Assembly: GCF_018135625.1 (NCBI RefSeq)
Contig: NZ_CP073078.1
Location: 1,662,001 to 1,726,000, forward strand
Length of the DNA stretch: 64,000 bases
Origin: Phenylobacterium montanum
GTDB taxonomy: Bacteria; Pseudomonadota; Alphaproteobacteria; Caulobacterales; Caulobacteraceae
Reading direction: 5' to 3'
Shown: positions 7,395-16,625 of the stretch, one piece after another
How the letters are laid out: each line of letters starts with the position of its first letter
Position numbering within the stretch: the stretch's first letter is position 1
The notes under the pieces: model-generated
The model's input: only the letters and a program-made list of their open reading frames with translations
Databases searched by the model: none
Told to the model about the DNA's origin: nothing
Translations under genes and position numbers: made by a program

Positions 7395-9290
7395 ATGAAG
7401 CGGCTTTGTCTGGCTGCAATGCTTGCAGCGTCGATGGCTTTCGGCGCAATGGCTGCCCCTCCGGATTACGATGAACGCCCGGCGAAGGTGGAGCCTTACC
7501 GTGAGGGTTGGAACTATGACCGGCGCCTGGTCGACATCACCATGCGCGACGGGGTCAAGCTGCACACCGTCTTCCTGGTCCCCAAGGGCGCCAGGAACGC
7601 CCCGATCCTACTGACACGCACGCCCTATGACGCGGAAAAACTGACGTCGAATGTGCACAGCGGCAATCTGATCGCCGCGCTGGACGGCTATGACAACGCC
7701 GCCGACATCATCGTGGCCGGCGGCTATATCCGGGTGATCCAGGACGTTCGCGGCAAATACAAGTCGGGTGGCGGCTATGTGATGAACCGGCCGTTGGTCG
7801 GGAGCGGGCTCAATCCCACGCAGGTCGACGACGCCACCGACACCTGGGACACCATCGACTGGCTGGTCAAGAACCTCCCGGAAAGCAACGGCCGGGTCGG
7901 AACCCTGGGCATCTCCTATGACGGCTACGAGCCACTGGTCGCCCTGGTCAACCCGCATCCCGCGCTGAAGGTTTCGGTGCCGATGAACCCCATGGTCGAC
8001 GGCTGGCGGGGCGACGACTGGTTCCACAACGGCGCGTTCCGCCAGATGAACGCCGACTACATCTGGGAGCAGGTCGCGACCACCGACAATTCCGACCCGT
8101 TCTGGTGGAACAGCCGCGACATCTATGACGCCTTCATGCGCGCCGGCTCAGCCGGAGCGTTCGGCCGCATTCACGGCCTGGACCAGATAGGCTTCTGGCG
8201 CAAGCTCACCGAGCATCCGGCCTATGACACCTTCTGGCAGGCCCAGGCGATGGACAAGATCCTGGCGGCCCAACCGCTGAAGGTGCCAGTGATGCTGGTC
8301 CACTCGCTCTGGGACCAAGAGGACATCTACGGGGCGCCCGCGGTCTATGCAGCGCTCAAGCCCAAGGACACCGCTGGTGACATGGTCTTCTTGACCCTGG
8401 GCCCCTGGCACCACGGCCAGGAGATCGACGACGGAACCCACAGCGGAAACATCAGCTGGGACCAGGACGCCGCCAAATGGTGGCGCTGGCATGTGCTGGC
8501 CCCGTTCCTGGCCCACTATCTGAAAGACGAGCCGATGGACGTGGCGCCGGTGACCGCTTTCCAGTCCGGGGTCAACGAATGGAGGCGGCTCAACGCCTGG
8601 CCGGAGCGCCCCGCGGCCGCCAGGCTCTATCTGAAACCGGGCATGAGCTTAGGCTTCAGCCCTGCCGAGGGGGCCGCTGAAACCGCTGACTATGTCTCCG
8701 ATCCCGCCCACCCGGTGACCTTCGTCCCCCGTCCCGTGCGTCCTACCGGCTATGACGACGACCACTGGACCGACTGGCTCACCACCGACCAGCGCAACGC
8801 CGCCGCCCGGCCCGATGTCCTGACCTTCACCTCCGAAGTATTGACCGCGCCCGTGACCATCGCCGGCCAGCCGGTCGTGCATCTGTCCGCTTCGACCAGC
8901 GGAACCGACAGCGACTGGGTGGTCAAGCTGATCGACGTCTATCCCGACGAGACCCCTGTGCGACGCGATATGGGCGGCTACCAATTTGCTGTCGGTATGG
9001 ACATCTTCCGTGGTCGCTATCGCCAATCCCTGAGCGATCCCAAGCCAATCACACCGAACGCGCCACTGGCCTACAGCTTCGCCCTGCCACCGGCGAACCA
9101 CGTGTTTCTGCCTGGACACCGGATCATGGTCCAGGTGCAGTCCAGCTGGTTCCCGCTCTATGACCGAAATCCCCAGACATTCACCCCCAACATCTTCTTC
9201 GCCAAGCCACAGGACTATGTGAAAGCCACCCAGAAGGTCGTGATCGCCGGACCCAGCGAGAGCTATATCGAGCTGCCGCTGGTAAATTAG
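7395..9290 (+). CDS. Secreted CocE/NonD-family hydrolase (alpha-amino acid ester hydrolase-like)
   Basis: A 631-residue alpha/beta hydrolase of the CocE/NonD, X-Pro dipeptidyl-peptidase-like family, which includes alpha-amino acid ester hydrolases and glutaryl-7-ACA acylases. It opens with a signal peptide (cleavage likely after AMA, residue 20). The nucleophile elbow is GISYDGY with Ser174. The acid is probably the Asp in HSLWDQED (near residue 308) and the His lies in GPWHHGQ (near 338-340). The C-terminal third is the jelly-roll domain typical of the family. The exact substrate (beta-lactam side-chain esters, peptides or other esters) cannot be told from sequence. It is monocistronic. Confidence 0.88.
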   Translation: MKRLCLAAMLAASMAFGAMAAPPDYDERPAKVEPYREGWNYDRRLVDITMRDGVKLHTVFLVPKGARNAPILLTRTPYDAEKLTSNVHSGNLIAALDGYDNAADIIVAGGYIRVIQDVRGKYKSGGGYVMNRPLVGSGLNPTQVDDATDTWDTIDWLVKNLPESNGRVGTLGISYDGYEPLVALVNPHPALKVSVPMNPMVDGWRGDDWFHNGAFRQMNADYIWEQVATTDNSDPFWWNSRDIYDAFMRAGSAGAFGRIHGLDQIGFWRKLTEHPAYDTFWQAQAMDKILAAQPLKVPVMLVHSLWDQEDIYGAPAVYAALKPKDTAGDMVFLTLGPWHHGQEIDDGTHSGNISWDQDAAKWWRWHVLAPFLAHYLKDEPMDVAPVTAFQSGVNEWRRLNAWPERPAAARLYLKPGMSLGFSPAEGAAETADYVSDPAHPVTFVPRPVRPTGYDDDHWTDWLTTDQRNAAARPDVLTFTSEVLTAPVTIAGQPVVHLSASTSGTDSDWVVKLIDVYPDETPVRRDMGGYQFAVGMDIFRGRYRQSLSDPKPITPNAPLAYSFALPPANHVFLPGHRIMVQVQSSWFPLYDRNPQTFTPNIFFAKPQDYVKATQKVVIAGPSESYIELPLVN

Positions 9291-9510
9291 GATAGGCGTT
9301 CGCCCTGCCTTGCCGATCCCAATGTCAGCTTCCGGGAAACGACCGCTGCCGTAGCCGGCCAGCCGGATGGCCGCGAGCGCCGCGCCGCCTAGTCTTTCCT
9401 AGCCAGCGTGATGACGCCGGAGGGGCCATCGGTCAAAAATGTTCCCCCACTTCACTGGACCGCCCTGGTAGGCTTTCCGGGGTCAGTCGTGGCGGCCGGC
9501 GGGGCGTTGC

Positions 9511-10830
9511 ATGGCCGAAACGAGGCAGCTTGAAATCGCCGAGCTCAGTCCAACGCCCGAAGCCGTGGATGCGTCCTCGGAAGCGACCGGAGTTCAGGCC
9601 TATCTTTTTATCGCCGCCCTGTTCTTCCTGACGAACTTCGCGGCGCCTAATCTCGGCCTCGTCGACATACCGGTGTCCTTCTTCCTGAAGAACCGGCTCC
9701 ATCTGTCTGCAAACGGGACTGCGGTTTTCCATCTCATCGTGGCCATCCCGTTGATCCTGGGTTTCGTCTTCGGGTTCGTGCGCGACCGATGGAGCCCCGT
9801 TGGCCATGGCGATCGCGCGCACCTGCTGATCTTTTCCCTCGCGACGACGGCCATCTACATCGCGATGGGCTTCGCGCAGCCCTCCTACGCGACGCTGGCG
9901 CTGGGGGTTTTCGTCGCGACCTCGACCTATCAGATGACCAGCAGTGTCGCGAACGGCGTCTCGACCGTGGTCGGGCGCGACGCAAATCAGGCGGGCGGGA
10001 TGGCGGCCGCCACACTGATCGCGGCCTATCTGCCGCAGGTCCTGGGCTTTTTCGTCGGCGGTGTCTTGAGCCAGGCCCTCGAGGCGCAGAACGCAGTCAT
10101 CGCGGCGCGTGTCGTCTACCTGTGCGCCGGACTAATGATGGTCCTCCTTGCGATCGTCGGATTTCTGGGTCCGGCGTCCGTCTACGCCGCGGCCGAAAGA
10201 GCCCGCACCCGTCAGCACCTTGTTGCGGACCTCAAGCGTCTGGTGCGCCACTGGCCAATCTATCCCGTACTCTTCGTCCAGGCGCTTTGGCAGTTCTCCC
10301 CCGCGACCGCGACCGTTCTGCAGTACCACCTCGCCAACAGCCTGCACGGGACGGACGCCCAGTGGGGCGAGTGGAACGCGGTCTTCATCGGCGCCTTCAT
10401 CCCCGGCCTGGCGATCTATTCCTGGGCCTGCCGACGTGTGCAGCTCAGATGGCTTATCTGGGGCGCGTTCGGTCTTGCGGTCCTGCAGATGACGCCCCTG
10501 CTCCTCGTCAGAACCGCCAACCAGGCGATCGCCGCGGCGGCGGCTCTAGGCGTCATGGGCGCCTTCGCCCAGGCCGCGTTGGTCGACCTCTGCATACGCT
10601 CCGCGCCAAAGGGGTTGGAGAGCACCATGATGATGGCCTTCCTCGCCACATACTGGATCTCGTTCCGCTCGGGCGATCTGGCCGGGACCTGGATGTACGA
10701 TCGCTGGGGCTTCGTGCCCCCCGTCCTGGCGACCACCCTGACGATCGCCCTGTGCCTTCCGGTTCTTCTGCTCGTCCCGAGCCGTCTACTGCTCACACGG
10801 GACGGCGAGCCGATACGACAACAGACCTGA
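9511..10830 (+). CDS. MFS transporter, BT1/folate-biopterin-like
   Basis: A 439-residue protein with about 12 hydrophobic helices after a 28-residue soluble N-terminus. Short motifs such as FGFVRDRWSP in the loop after helix 2 and the later TYWISFRSGDLAGTWMYDRWG place it in the major facilitator superfamily, near the BT1-like branch. The substrate is unknown. It has no obvious operon partner: the upstream hydrolase ends 220 bases before it and the downstream region is a gap. The ATG at 9511 lies just after the GC-rich stretch GGCGGGGCGTTGC, which offers only a weak ribosome-binding site. Confidence 0.8.
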   Translation: MAETRQLEIAELSPTPEAVDASSEATGVQAYLFIAALFFLTNFAAPNLGLVDIPVSFFLKNRLHLSANGTAVFHLIVAIPLILGFVFGFVRDRWSPVGHGDRAHLLIFSLATTAIYIAMGFAQPSYATLALGVFVATSTYQMTSSVANGVSTVVGRDANQAGGMAAATLIAAYLPQVLGFFVGGVLSQALEAQNAVIAARVVYLCAGLMMVLLAIVGFLGPASVYAAAERARTRQHLVADLKRLVRHWPIYPVLFVQALWQFSPATATVLQYHLANSLHGTDAQWGEWNAVFIGAFIPGLAIYSWACRRVQLRWLIWGAFGLAVLQMTPLLLVRTANQAIAAAAALGVMGAFAQAALVDLCIRSAPKGLESTMMMAFLATYWISFRSGDLAGTWMYDRWGFVPPVLATTLTIALCLPVLLLVPSRLLLTRDGEPIRQQT

Positions 10831-11591
10831 TCCATTTGTCGTATCGCCAGTGGCGGATGTGCGCGAACGGCGGAAATTCGGCCGGCTCTTCAAACTCCCT
10901 GTTCGCGGCCCCACGCGGCCCACCGCCAAATGCCCTGTCAGACTCGACGGCCGCTCACCAGGGGCTCGATCGGGCTCCGCCTCCTGCCGGCGGATTGGGC
11001 GAGACTATTCGATGGTCTGGTGTTGAAGCCCGTCGTGCCGGCGGATCTAGTAAAAGCGCTTGCAGAATACGGCCGGCATAGGGGCCGACTCGATCGCAGA
11101 ACCGAGCAAACCGTCAGTCAGAACTGACGTTTTCGGTCGGTGGCAGTCTCGAAGCTGTTGCGAAGACCAGACGCCGAAACTGTCGGCTCTCGCGCGAACT
11201 GCCGCCAGGCCCCGTGCGAAAACTTGCCATTGGCCAGCCAAGGGGCTTCGGCGCCCGAAGCTGCCGCTCCCAAAAGCTGCTGTGGGTCAAAATCCTCCGT
11301 CTCGTGGCGCGACCGCGATGTCAGCTATGTGGAACCAGGCTCTGCTGTGGGCTGCGCAGAGGCAATGTCCGGAGATGGCGAGGCCATGCCGGCCCACCGA
11401 CCAGGGAGGATGCGCCAGGGACGGATACTGGAATAACTCCAGAAACTCGCCGCAAGAGAGCAGTTTCAATGGCTCGTTAGCGGCGATTTTCGTGAACCGG
11501 GTCTCACATGGCGCGCTCCAAGACGGAACTTTCGACGAATTACAGCTGGCGGCTCAACAAACTCTCTGGGTCTTCGCGCCGTTCGAGAGCC
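10831..11591 (+). other. Gap of about 760 bases with decayed-looking sequence
   Basis: No frame here shows a recognisable complete protein. Several open frames exist on both strands, but their translations are rich in Arg, Ser, Pro and Cys and lack hydrophobic-core patterning. One short stretch resembles the end of a response-regulator receiver domain (see the separate entry). The region may be a graveyard of a lost gene between the MFS gene and the AraC gene. Confidence 0.55.
10930..11127 (+). pseudogene. Possible fragment of a response-regulator receiver domain
   Basis: The translated segment around residues 24-47 reads ARLFDGLVLKPVVPADLVKA, which resembles the last strand and helix of CheY-like receivers, where a Lys-Pro pair follows a hydrophobic strand. 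No phospho-acceptor Asp or N-terminal half is present in frame. If real, it is a remnant of a sensor or response regulator gene. The match is short, so chance similarity is quite possible. Confidence 0.25.
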
Positions 11592-12599
11592 TCACAACAT
11601 CGCAGCATGGGTCGCCCGCCATTGTTTCGGTGGCGCGCCGAAGCGCGCGCGGAACCAGCGTATGAAGGCTGCGGAGCATGAATAGCCGAGAAGTTCGGCG
11701 ATCGCGGCGACGCTGAGACTGTGGTCCTGAAGATAGCCTACGGCCAGCTCAGCGCGAACCTGCGCCACGATATCGGCATAGATCGCGCCTTCAGCTTCGA
11801 GTTCACGCTGCAGGGTCCTGACCGTTCGGCCGAGAGACGCCGCGACCGTCTCGATGGAAGCCCGGCCCATGGGCAGCAGGGTCACCACCAGACGCCGGAC
11901 GATGGCGCTCATTGGGCTGCGCTCCTGTCCGGGCAGACTGTCGAGCAGGCTGCGTGCGTGGGCCGCCATGGAGCGGTCGGCCCGGGTATTGATGCGGTCG
12001 AGGTCCGCGGATGCAAATTCGAACCCATTGAACGAGCTGCCGAACAGGGTTGGGCAACCGAAGAAGCGTTTGTGGAGCGTTGGCCCCTGGGGAGCCGGGT
12101 GGGTGAAATGCACCGCCTGAGGCGTCCAGGCCTCCTCGAGGATCAGACGAAAGAGATGGATGAATGCGCACACGGCGAGTTCCCGCGATTGACGCATCGG
12201 CGCCGGCCCGCCCAGTTCAAGATCGATGGCGAGGTGCGCAACGGTCCCATCGTCTTCCAGATGGATGCCGATGGTCTCGTTCAGCAGGTGGCGATAGGCG
12301 ACCGCCATCGCCAAGGCCTCGCGAATGCTCGCCTGCTGGCCCAGCACAAGGCCGGCCACGCCAAGGTGCGAAAGACGCCGGCGCATGGCGAGGCGCACGC
12401 CGAGATCGGCATGACCGCTCCGCTGGGCGATAGTATCGAGAAGCCAGGCGGCCCGATCGGCCGCCACCGGCGCATCGAGCCCTCCCAGCGCCTCGGGCGC
12501 GATCCCCGCCTCGCGCATGAGCGGGAGGGGGTCGAACCCCAGTTCCATCGCGACCGCCGGCAGATCTGACAGGGAGACCGCTCTTATTCGCAGGCTCAA
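11592..12599 (-). CDS. AraC-family transcriptional regulator (arabinose-binding-domain type)
   Basis: A 335-residue regulator. The N-terminal 200 residues match the arabinose-binding-like domain of the AraC/OruR type (SLSDLPAVAMELGFDPLPLM, then a region like LGVAGLVLGQQASIREAL). The C-terminal 100 residues form the double helix-turn-helix: GRTVRTLQRELEAEG, then LSVAAIAELLGYSCSAAFIR and ARFGAPPKQWR. The frame runs open far upstream, into the divergent dioxygenase. I place the start at the TTG at 12599, which follows GTGGAGAGG and gives the usual family N-terminus. It is divergent from the dioxygenase-hydrolase pair and probably regulates it. Confidence 0.88.
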   Translation of the reverse strand: MSLRIRAVSLSDLPAVAMELGFDPLPLMREAGIAPEALGGLDAPVAADRAAWLLDTIAQRSGHADLGVRLAMRRRLSHLGVAGLVLGQQASIREALAMAVAYRHLLNETIGIHLEDDGTVAHLAIDLELGGPAPMRQSRELAVCAFIHLFRLILEEAWTPQAVHFTHPAPQGPTLHKRFFGCPTLFGSSFNGFEFASADLDRINTRADRSMAAHARSLLDSLPGQERSPMSAIVRRLVVTLLPMGRASIETVAASLGRTVRTLQRELEAEGAIYADIVAQVRAELAVGYLQDHSLSVAAIAELLGYSCSAAFIRWFRARFGAPPKQWRATHAAML

Positions 12600-12615
12600 C
12601 GCGCCTCTCCACTTG

Positions 12616-12651
12616 TTGTCATCAAATGTATGTTTTTTGTCGTCCGATGTA
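12616..12651. promoter_or_regulatory. Direct repeat, candidate AraC-family operator
   Basis: Two 15-base elements, TTGTCATCAAATGTA (12616-12630) and TTGTCGTCCGATGTA (12637-12651), match at 12 of 15 positions and start exactly 21 bases apart, two helical turns. AraC-type activators usually bind such phased direct repeats. The site lies between the regulator start and the dioxygenase start (12712) in an AT-rich island, so it could control either or both. Confidence 0.6.
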
Positions 12652-12711
12652 AACGCGATCAGCCGCCGCTCGCAATAACGTCTCTCCAAGAAGCGGGAAA
12701 GGAGACGTTCC

Positions 12712-13560
12712 ATGAAGGTCGAGACTCTCACCTGCGCCCTGGGCGCGGAGATCAGCGGTATTTCGTTGGCGGAAGCGGGCGCCAACGATGATCTGGCGGG
12801 CGCAATCGAGGACCTGCTGCTGAAGCACAAGGTGCTGTTCTTCCGCGATCAGGACATGAACGATGCGCAACACGCCGCCGTCGCGCGCCGTTTTGGCGAG
12901 TTGGAGGACCATCCGCTCACGACCAGCGTCAATGGCGAGCCTGGCATCATCCGCATCTGGAAGTCGCCGGAAAGTCCGCCCGAGCGTTATGAGAACAGCT
13001 GGCACAACGACGCCACCTGGCGCGAATGCCCGCCGATGGGCGCTGTGCTGCGCTGCATCGAATGTCCGCCCGTGGGCGGCGACACCATGTGGGCGAACAT
13101 GGAGCTGGCCTTCGAGCGCCTGCCCGACCGCGTCAAGGAAGACATCATCGACCTTCGGGCGCGCCACTCGATGGAGTCGACGTTCATGGCGGCCAAACCC
13201 ATTCAGGATCAGCTGGCGATGAAGGAACGCTTCCCCGACCCTGAACATCCGGTGGTGCGAACCCATCCGGTGACCAAGGCCAAGGCGCTGTTCGTCAACG
13301 CTTTCACCACCCATTTCACCAATTTTCTTACGGCCAGCCGGGTGCGTTACGGTCAGGACTATACCGACGGCTCGGGCGAGTTGTTGCGCTACCTGATCTC
13401 GCAGGCGCAAATCCCCGAATACCAGCTGCGCTGGCGCTGGACGCCAGGCGCCGTGGCGATCTGGGACAACCGCTGCACGCAGCATTATGCGGTGATGGAC
13501 TATCCGCCGTGCGTGCGCCGGATGAACCGCGCGACGATCATGGGCGACAGGCCGTTCTGA
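12712..13560 (+). CDS. TauD/TfdA-family Fe(II)/2-oxoglutarate dioxygenase
   Basis: A 282-residue dioxygenase of the TauD/TfdA family. The iron triad is visible: His98 and Asp100 in SWHNDATW and the distal His in CTQHYAVMDYPP (near residue 259). The 2-oxoglutarate-binding Arg follows in VRRMNRATI. The conserved segments KHKVLFFRDQ and GGDTMWANM are also present. Members hydroxylate taurine, aryloxyalkanoates, alkyl sulfates and many secondary metabolites, so the substrate is unknown. It is preceded by GGAAAGGAG and overlaps the downstream hydrolase (TGATGA), forming a two-gene operon under the divergent AraC regulator. Confidence 0.9.
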   Translation: MKVETLTCALGAEISGISLAEAGANDDLAGAIEDLLLKHKVLFFRDQDMNDAQHAAVARRFGELEDHPLTTSVNGEPGIIRIWKSPESPPERYENSWHNDATWRECPPMGAVLRCIECPPVGGDTMWANMELAFERLPDRVKEDIIDLRARHSMESTFMAAKPIQDQLAMKERFPDPEHPVVRTHPVTKAKALFVNAFTTHFTNFLTASRVRYGQDYTDGSGELLRYLISQAQIPEYQLRWRWTPGAVAIWDNRCTQHYAVMDYPPCVRRMNRATIMGDRPF

Positions 13561-14420
13561 TGACGCCCGACCAGTTCACCCACCACACCGCCGACCTGGG
13601 CGAAGTCACCCTGCACTATGTGACGGCGGGAGGCGGCGAGCCTGTCGTGTTGCTGCACGGCTGGCCGCAGACCTGGTTCATGTGGCGCGACGTGATCCCG
13701 CTCCTGGCCCAGCACTTCGCCGTGGTCGCGCCCGATATGCGCGGTCTGGGCGACAGCAGCAGGCCCAAGAGTGGTTATGATAAGATGACGGTCGCGCGGG
13801 ACATCGCCGACCTGATGACGTGTCTCGGCCATCAGCGCTTCCGCGTCGTCGCCCACGACTGGGGTGGGCCGGTGGCCTTCGCCCTCGCCGCCCAGTTTCC
13901 CGAGCGGGTCCTAGCCATGGCGATTTTCGATGCACCGGTTCCGGGCGACGGGGGTGATGTCGTGCATCACAACCGCTGGCATTTCGGCTTTCACGCGCTG
14001 CCTGGCCTGCCCGAGGCGCTGACCGAGGGGCGCGAGGACATCTATCTCCGCTTCTTCTACAAGTTCGGCGGCGCGCGGCCCGACGCCATCAGCGAGGAAG
14101 CCCAGGCCGAATATGTCCGCGCCTATGCGCAGCCGGGCGCCATGACGGCCGGGTTCAACTACTACCGCGCCGTGCCGCAGGACATCGCCGACAACGGCGC
14201 ATTCCTTAACGCGGGCAAACGGCTGGAAATGCCGATCCTCGTCTATGGCGGCGACCCGAACACGCGCGGCCGCGGCCTCAGCGCGCTCGAAAGCTGGCGG
14301 CGGGTGGCCGCCCATGTGACCGGCGGCGTCGCTGAGAATTGCGGGCACTGGATCCCTGAGGAACGACCGGATTTCGTCGCTACCGAGGTCATCCGCCATT
14401 TCAGGAGCGTCGGCGCATAG
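13560..14420 (+). CDS. Alpha/beta hydrolase, epoxide hydrolase/haloacetate dehalogenase-like
   Basis: A 286-residue alpha/beta-fold hydrolase. The oxyanion-hole motif HGWPQT lies near residue 39, the nucleophile elbow is AHDWGG (nucleophilic Asp near residue 101) and the catalytic His is in NCGHWIPEE near the C-terminus. An Asp nucleophile instead of Ser points to the epoxide hydrolase or fluoroacetate dehalogenase branch. An in-frame upstream start exists within the dioxygenase gene, but the ATG at 13560 overlaps its stop and gives the family start. It may act on the product of the dioxygenase. Confidence 0.88.
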   Translation: MTPDQFTHHTADLGEVTLHYVTAGGGEPVVLLHGWPQTWFMWRDVIPLLAQHFAVVAPDMRGLGDSSRPKSGYDKMTVARDIADLMTCLGHQRFRVVAHDWGGPVAFALAAQFPERVLAMAIFDAPVPGDGGDVVHHNRWHFGFHALPGLPEALTEGREDIYLRFFYKFGGARPDAISEEAQAEYVRAYAQPGAMTAGFNYYRAVPQDIADNGAFLNAGKRLEMPILVYGGDPNTRGRGLSALESWRRVAAHVTGGVAENCGHWIPEERPDFVATEVIRHFRSVGA

Positions 14421-14615
14421 TCTTCACATCGACCCGTTCGATGAAAGCGCGAGCGCCGCGCCAACGGGTCGGCCTTCTAAGTGGGAATTCGGGGGTGAAA
14501 GAAACATTCCCCGAATCCCAACGACCCAATGCACCGAATGACACGCAGCATTGACCGCTTTCTGTGTTCCGTGGTCAGCCCTCCCCTATCCACCTTAGGG
14601 CGGGTAATCGCGACG

Positions 14616-15464
14616 CTATGGATGTGGTTTCCGCGCAGTGAAGATGATCATCTGAAGCCGCACCTCACCGCCGTTTCTGTCAACCTCGCGACGCAGCGCA
14701 TCAGTTAGCGCTGCCACCAGCGGGTCCGGGTCGGCGCCGCGAGCCCGAATTTGGTCAGCCATCGGATTGCCGAACACCAGACCACGGGCGAAGGCCGAGG
14801 CATCGGAGACCGTCTTGGGATGGGCCACCACAGCGATCTCGAGGTCCCCGAAGCCGGCCTGGATCAGCGCCTCCTTGATCGGATCCATCTGGTGGCGGGA
14901 GAACGGCGCCAAGTAGAAAGGGGGCGGATCGGCAGGAAACAAGCGACCCGCAACTTCATGGGCGATGCGGCCGAAGGGATTGTGCTGGTGCGAGTCCCAT
15001 ACACTGAACACATAGCGGCCGCCGGGTGCGAGCACTCGCAACGCCTCGCGGTACGATCCTTCCAGGTCCGGGAAAAACATCAAGCCGAACTGGCAGACGA
15101 CCGCATCGAAGCTGCTTTCGCCGAAGGGTAAGGCGGTGGCGTCGGCGACCTCGAAGGTGACCCGCTCCGCCGGATCGAACTTGGCCCGCGCCAGGTCCAG
15201 CATCGGGCGATTGAAGTCTGTCGCGGTCAGCGCCGACCCGGCGGGCAATCGCCTGCGAAGCTCGCGGGTGACGATGCCGGTTCCGGCCGCCGTCTCCAGC
15301 ACATGCATGGGCGAAAGCTTCGCGACGCGCGTCGCCGTTTCCACCGCGAAGTCCTCAAAGATGATCGGCCCAAGATAGCGGTCGTAGTTTGCCGGTATGT
15401 CGCCGACGAAGCTGGCGTCGCTCATGAGCGGATGCTTCCCAGGAAACAGTATTTCATTCGACAT
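14616..15464 (-). CDS. Class I SAM-dependent methyltransferase
   Basis: A 282-residue methyltransferase of the UbiE/Methyltransf_11 type. Motif I is VLETAAGTGIVTREL (near residues 55-69), motif II contains ALTATDFNRPMLDLA, and FDAVVCQFGLMFFPD plus LRVLAPGGRYVFSVWD are motifs III and IV. The ATG at 15464 is preceded by GGGGGAGA. A second in-frame ATG lies 13 codons in. It starts 29 bases after the NTF2-like lipoprotein gene and is probably co-transcribed with it. The substrate is unknown. Confidence 0.87.
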   Translation of the reverse strand: MSNEILFPGKHPLMSDASFVGDIPANYDRYLGPIIFEDFAVETATRVAKLSPMHVLETAAGTGIVTRELRRRLPAGSALTATDFNRPMLDLARAKFDPAERVTFEVADATALPFGESSFDAVVCQFGLMFFPDLEGSYREALRVLAPGGRYVFSVWDSHQHNPFGRIAHEVAGRLFPADPPPFYLAPFSRHQMDPIKEALIQAGFGDLEIAVVAHPKTVSDASAFARGLVFGNPMADQIRARGADPDPLVAALTDALRREVDRNGGEVRLQMIIFTARKPHP

Positions 15465-15493
15465 CTCCCCCAGCGCCGCGCCCCGACCGCCTG

Positions 15494-15994
15494 TCAGGGC
15501 TTGGCGGGCGGGACAGTGGCGGGGGCCTGGGCGAAGGCAGTGATCTGCCAGGAGCCGTCCGCGACCTTGCGATAAGTCCCAATCCAGTTGCCGACGCCAT
15601 GTTCGACCTTGTGGGTCGCGGGGTCGGTCCCGTCCTGCACGTATGAGCCCGTCTGGTAGGCGATGTCCCCGGACTGGCCGATCACGGTCCGATCGACAGT
15701 GAGGCTGAAATTCGCCGCCGGATCCTTGAAGAACTCCTTGTTCGCGGCAAGGTCTTCGGCCTTGCTTTTCACCGGCGCCAGGCCGACGTCATAGGCGACG
15801 ACGTCGTCGGCGTCGAAGGCGACAAGCTTGGCGGGATCGCGCGCCTTGGCGGCTGCGTTCACCGCCGCGATCTCGGCGTTGATAGCGGCCGTCTCCTTGG
15901 CGACATCGACCGCAGGCGCAGGCTTTGCACAGCCCGCCATGCCGAAGAGTAAAAGAGCTGTGGCGCCGAGGCGCCAAGAAATCTCGAGTGTCAT
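15494..15994 (-). CDS. NTF2/SnoaL-like (DUF4440) lipoprotein
   Basis: A 166-residue protein. The start at 15994 gives a lipoprotein signal with lipobox GMAGC near residue 22, supporting this ATG (preceded by CGGGGAAA) over the longer open frame. The rest matches the cone-fold of DUF4440/SnoaL-like proteins: KETAAINAEIAAVNAAAKAR, then FDADDVVAYD and GNWIGTYRKVADGSWQITAF. Such domains bind small ligands or are enzymes, and the function of this lipoprotein is not known. It is likely in the outer membrane or periplasmic face. Confidence 0.85.
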   Translation of the reverse strand: MTLEISWRLGATALLLFGMAGCAKPAPAVDVAKETAAINAEIAAVNAAAKARDPAKLVAFDADDVVAYDVGLAPVKSKAEDLAANKEFFKDPAANFSLTVDRTVIGQSGDIAYQTGSYVQDGTDPATHKVEHGVGNWIGTYRKVADGSWQITAFAQAPATVPPAKP

Positions 15995-16160
15995 CTGTTT
16001 CCCCGATCGATGAGCCGCAGCCGCGGGCTTGGGTTTGAGCACTTCTGCTGACAGACGATTTGAGCCCCAGCGGCGGCGGAGACTGCGTAATTTTCCCAGC
16101 TGTTCCGCCGCCAAAGCCGCGTTCGTCCTGCGGCTCGCCGGGCAGGCCACGATCCGTTCC

Positions 16161-16625
16161 TCAGTTCCAGGCGCCTTGGGTCGTACCACCAGCGCCGGTC
16201 CCAAACTGCGAGAACTGGCCCGTCTTGCCCTTCAAGGCGCCGCCGGTGCCGCGCAGGGCGCCCCAGCATTGGTTCGGCTTGGTCGGGTCGGCCCCAGGGT
16301 TGGCGGCGCAGACGATCAAGGCCGACCAGGTGTCTCCGGCGCTGTTGCCGCCGTTGCAGACCCCGGATGTGGCGGTCGCCTGGCCTGGGGTGAGCCAACT
16401 GATGCAGGTGTACGGTGCTGAATCGTTCTTTCCGCTGGAGTCTGTGGTCTTGGAAACGCCCTTGAACATGACGCCGCCTTGATCGGGCGCGCCGTTGGCG
16501 CCCGGAAGGATGATCTGCACAACGCTGGAAGCGTCGGTAGCGAACGTGCCGGTATAGGGCAAAGCCAAGGCCGGACCGGCGGCGAACAGCGCGGCCGCGA
16601 CGGTGCAAATCGAAATCGACTTCAT
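16161..16625 (-). CDS. Small secreted protein with four cysteines, unknown
   Basis: A 154-residue protein with a clear signal peptide (MKSISICTVAAALFAAGPAL, cleavage near residue 22) and a strong ribosome-binding site (AAAGGGGG). I do not recognise a family. The mature part is rich in Gly, Thr, Ser and Asn and has four cysteines in TCISW, GVCNGG, IVCAAN and NQCWG, which could make two disulfides. It stands alone between the lipoprotein gene and the heme/Vgb gene. It may be a periplasmic or extracellular protein. Confidence 0.75.
   Translation of the reverse strand: MKSISICTVAAALFAAGPALALPYTGTFATDASSVVQIILPGANGAPDQGGVMFKGVSKTTDSSGKNDSAPYTCISWLTPGQATATSGVCNGGNSAGDTWSALIVCAANPGADPTKPNQCWGALRGTGGALKGKTGQFSQFGTGAGGTTQGAWN

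Noticed and set aside
11060-11665. Open frame of about 200 codons on the plus strand near the AraC gene
   Set aside because: Composition is rich in Ser, Arg and Cys, there is no start signal, it overlaps the AraC 3' end, and no family resemblance is seen.
14431-14470. Inverted repeat GACCCGTT ... AACGGGTC as a terminator
   Set aside because: Arms are only 8 bases, the loop is 24 bases and no T-run follows, so I cannot support a terminator call.
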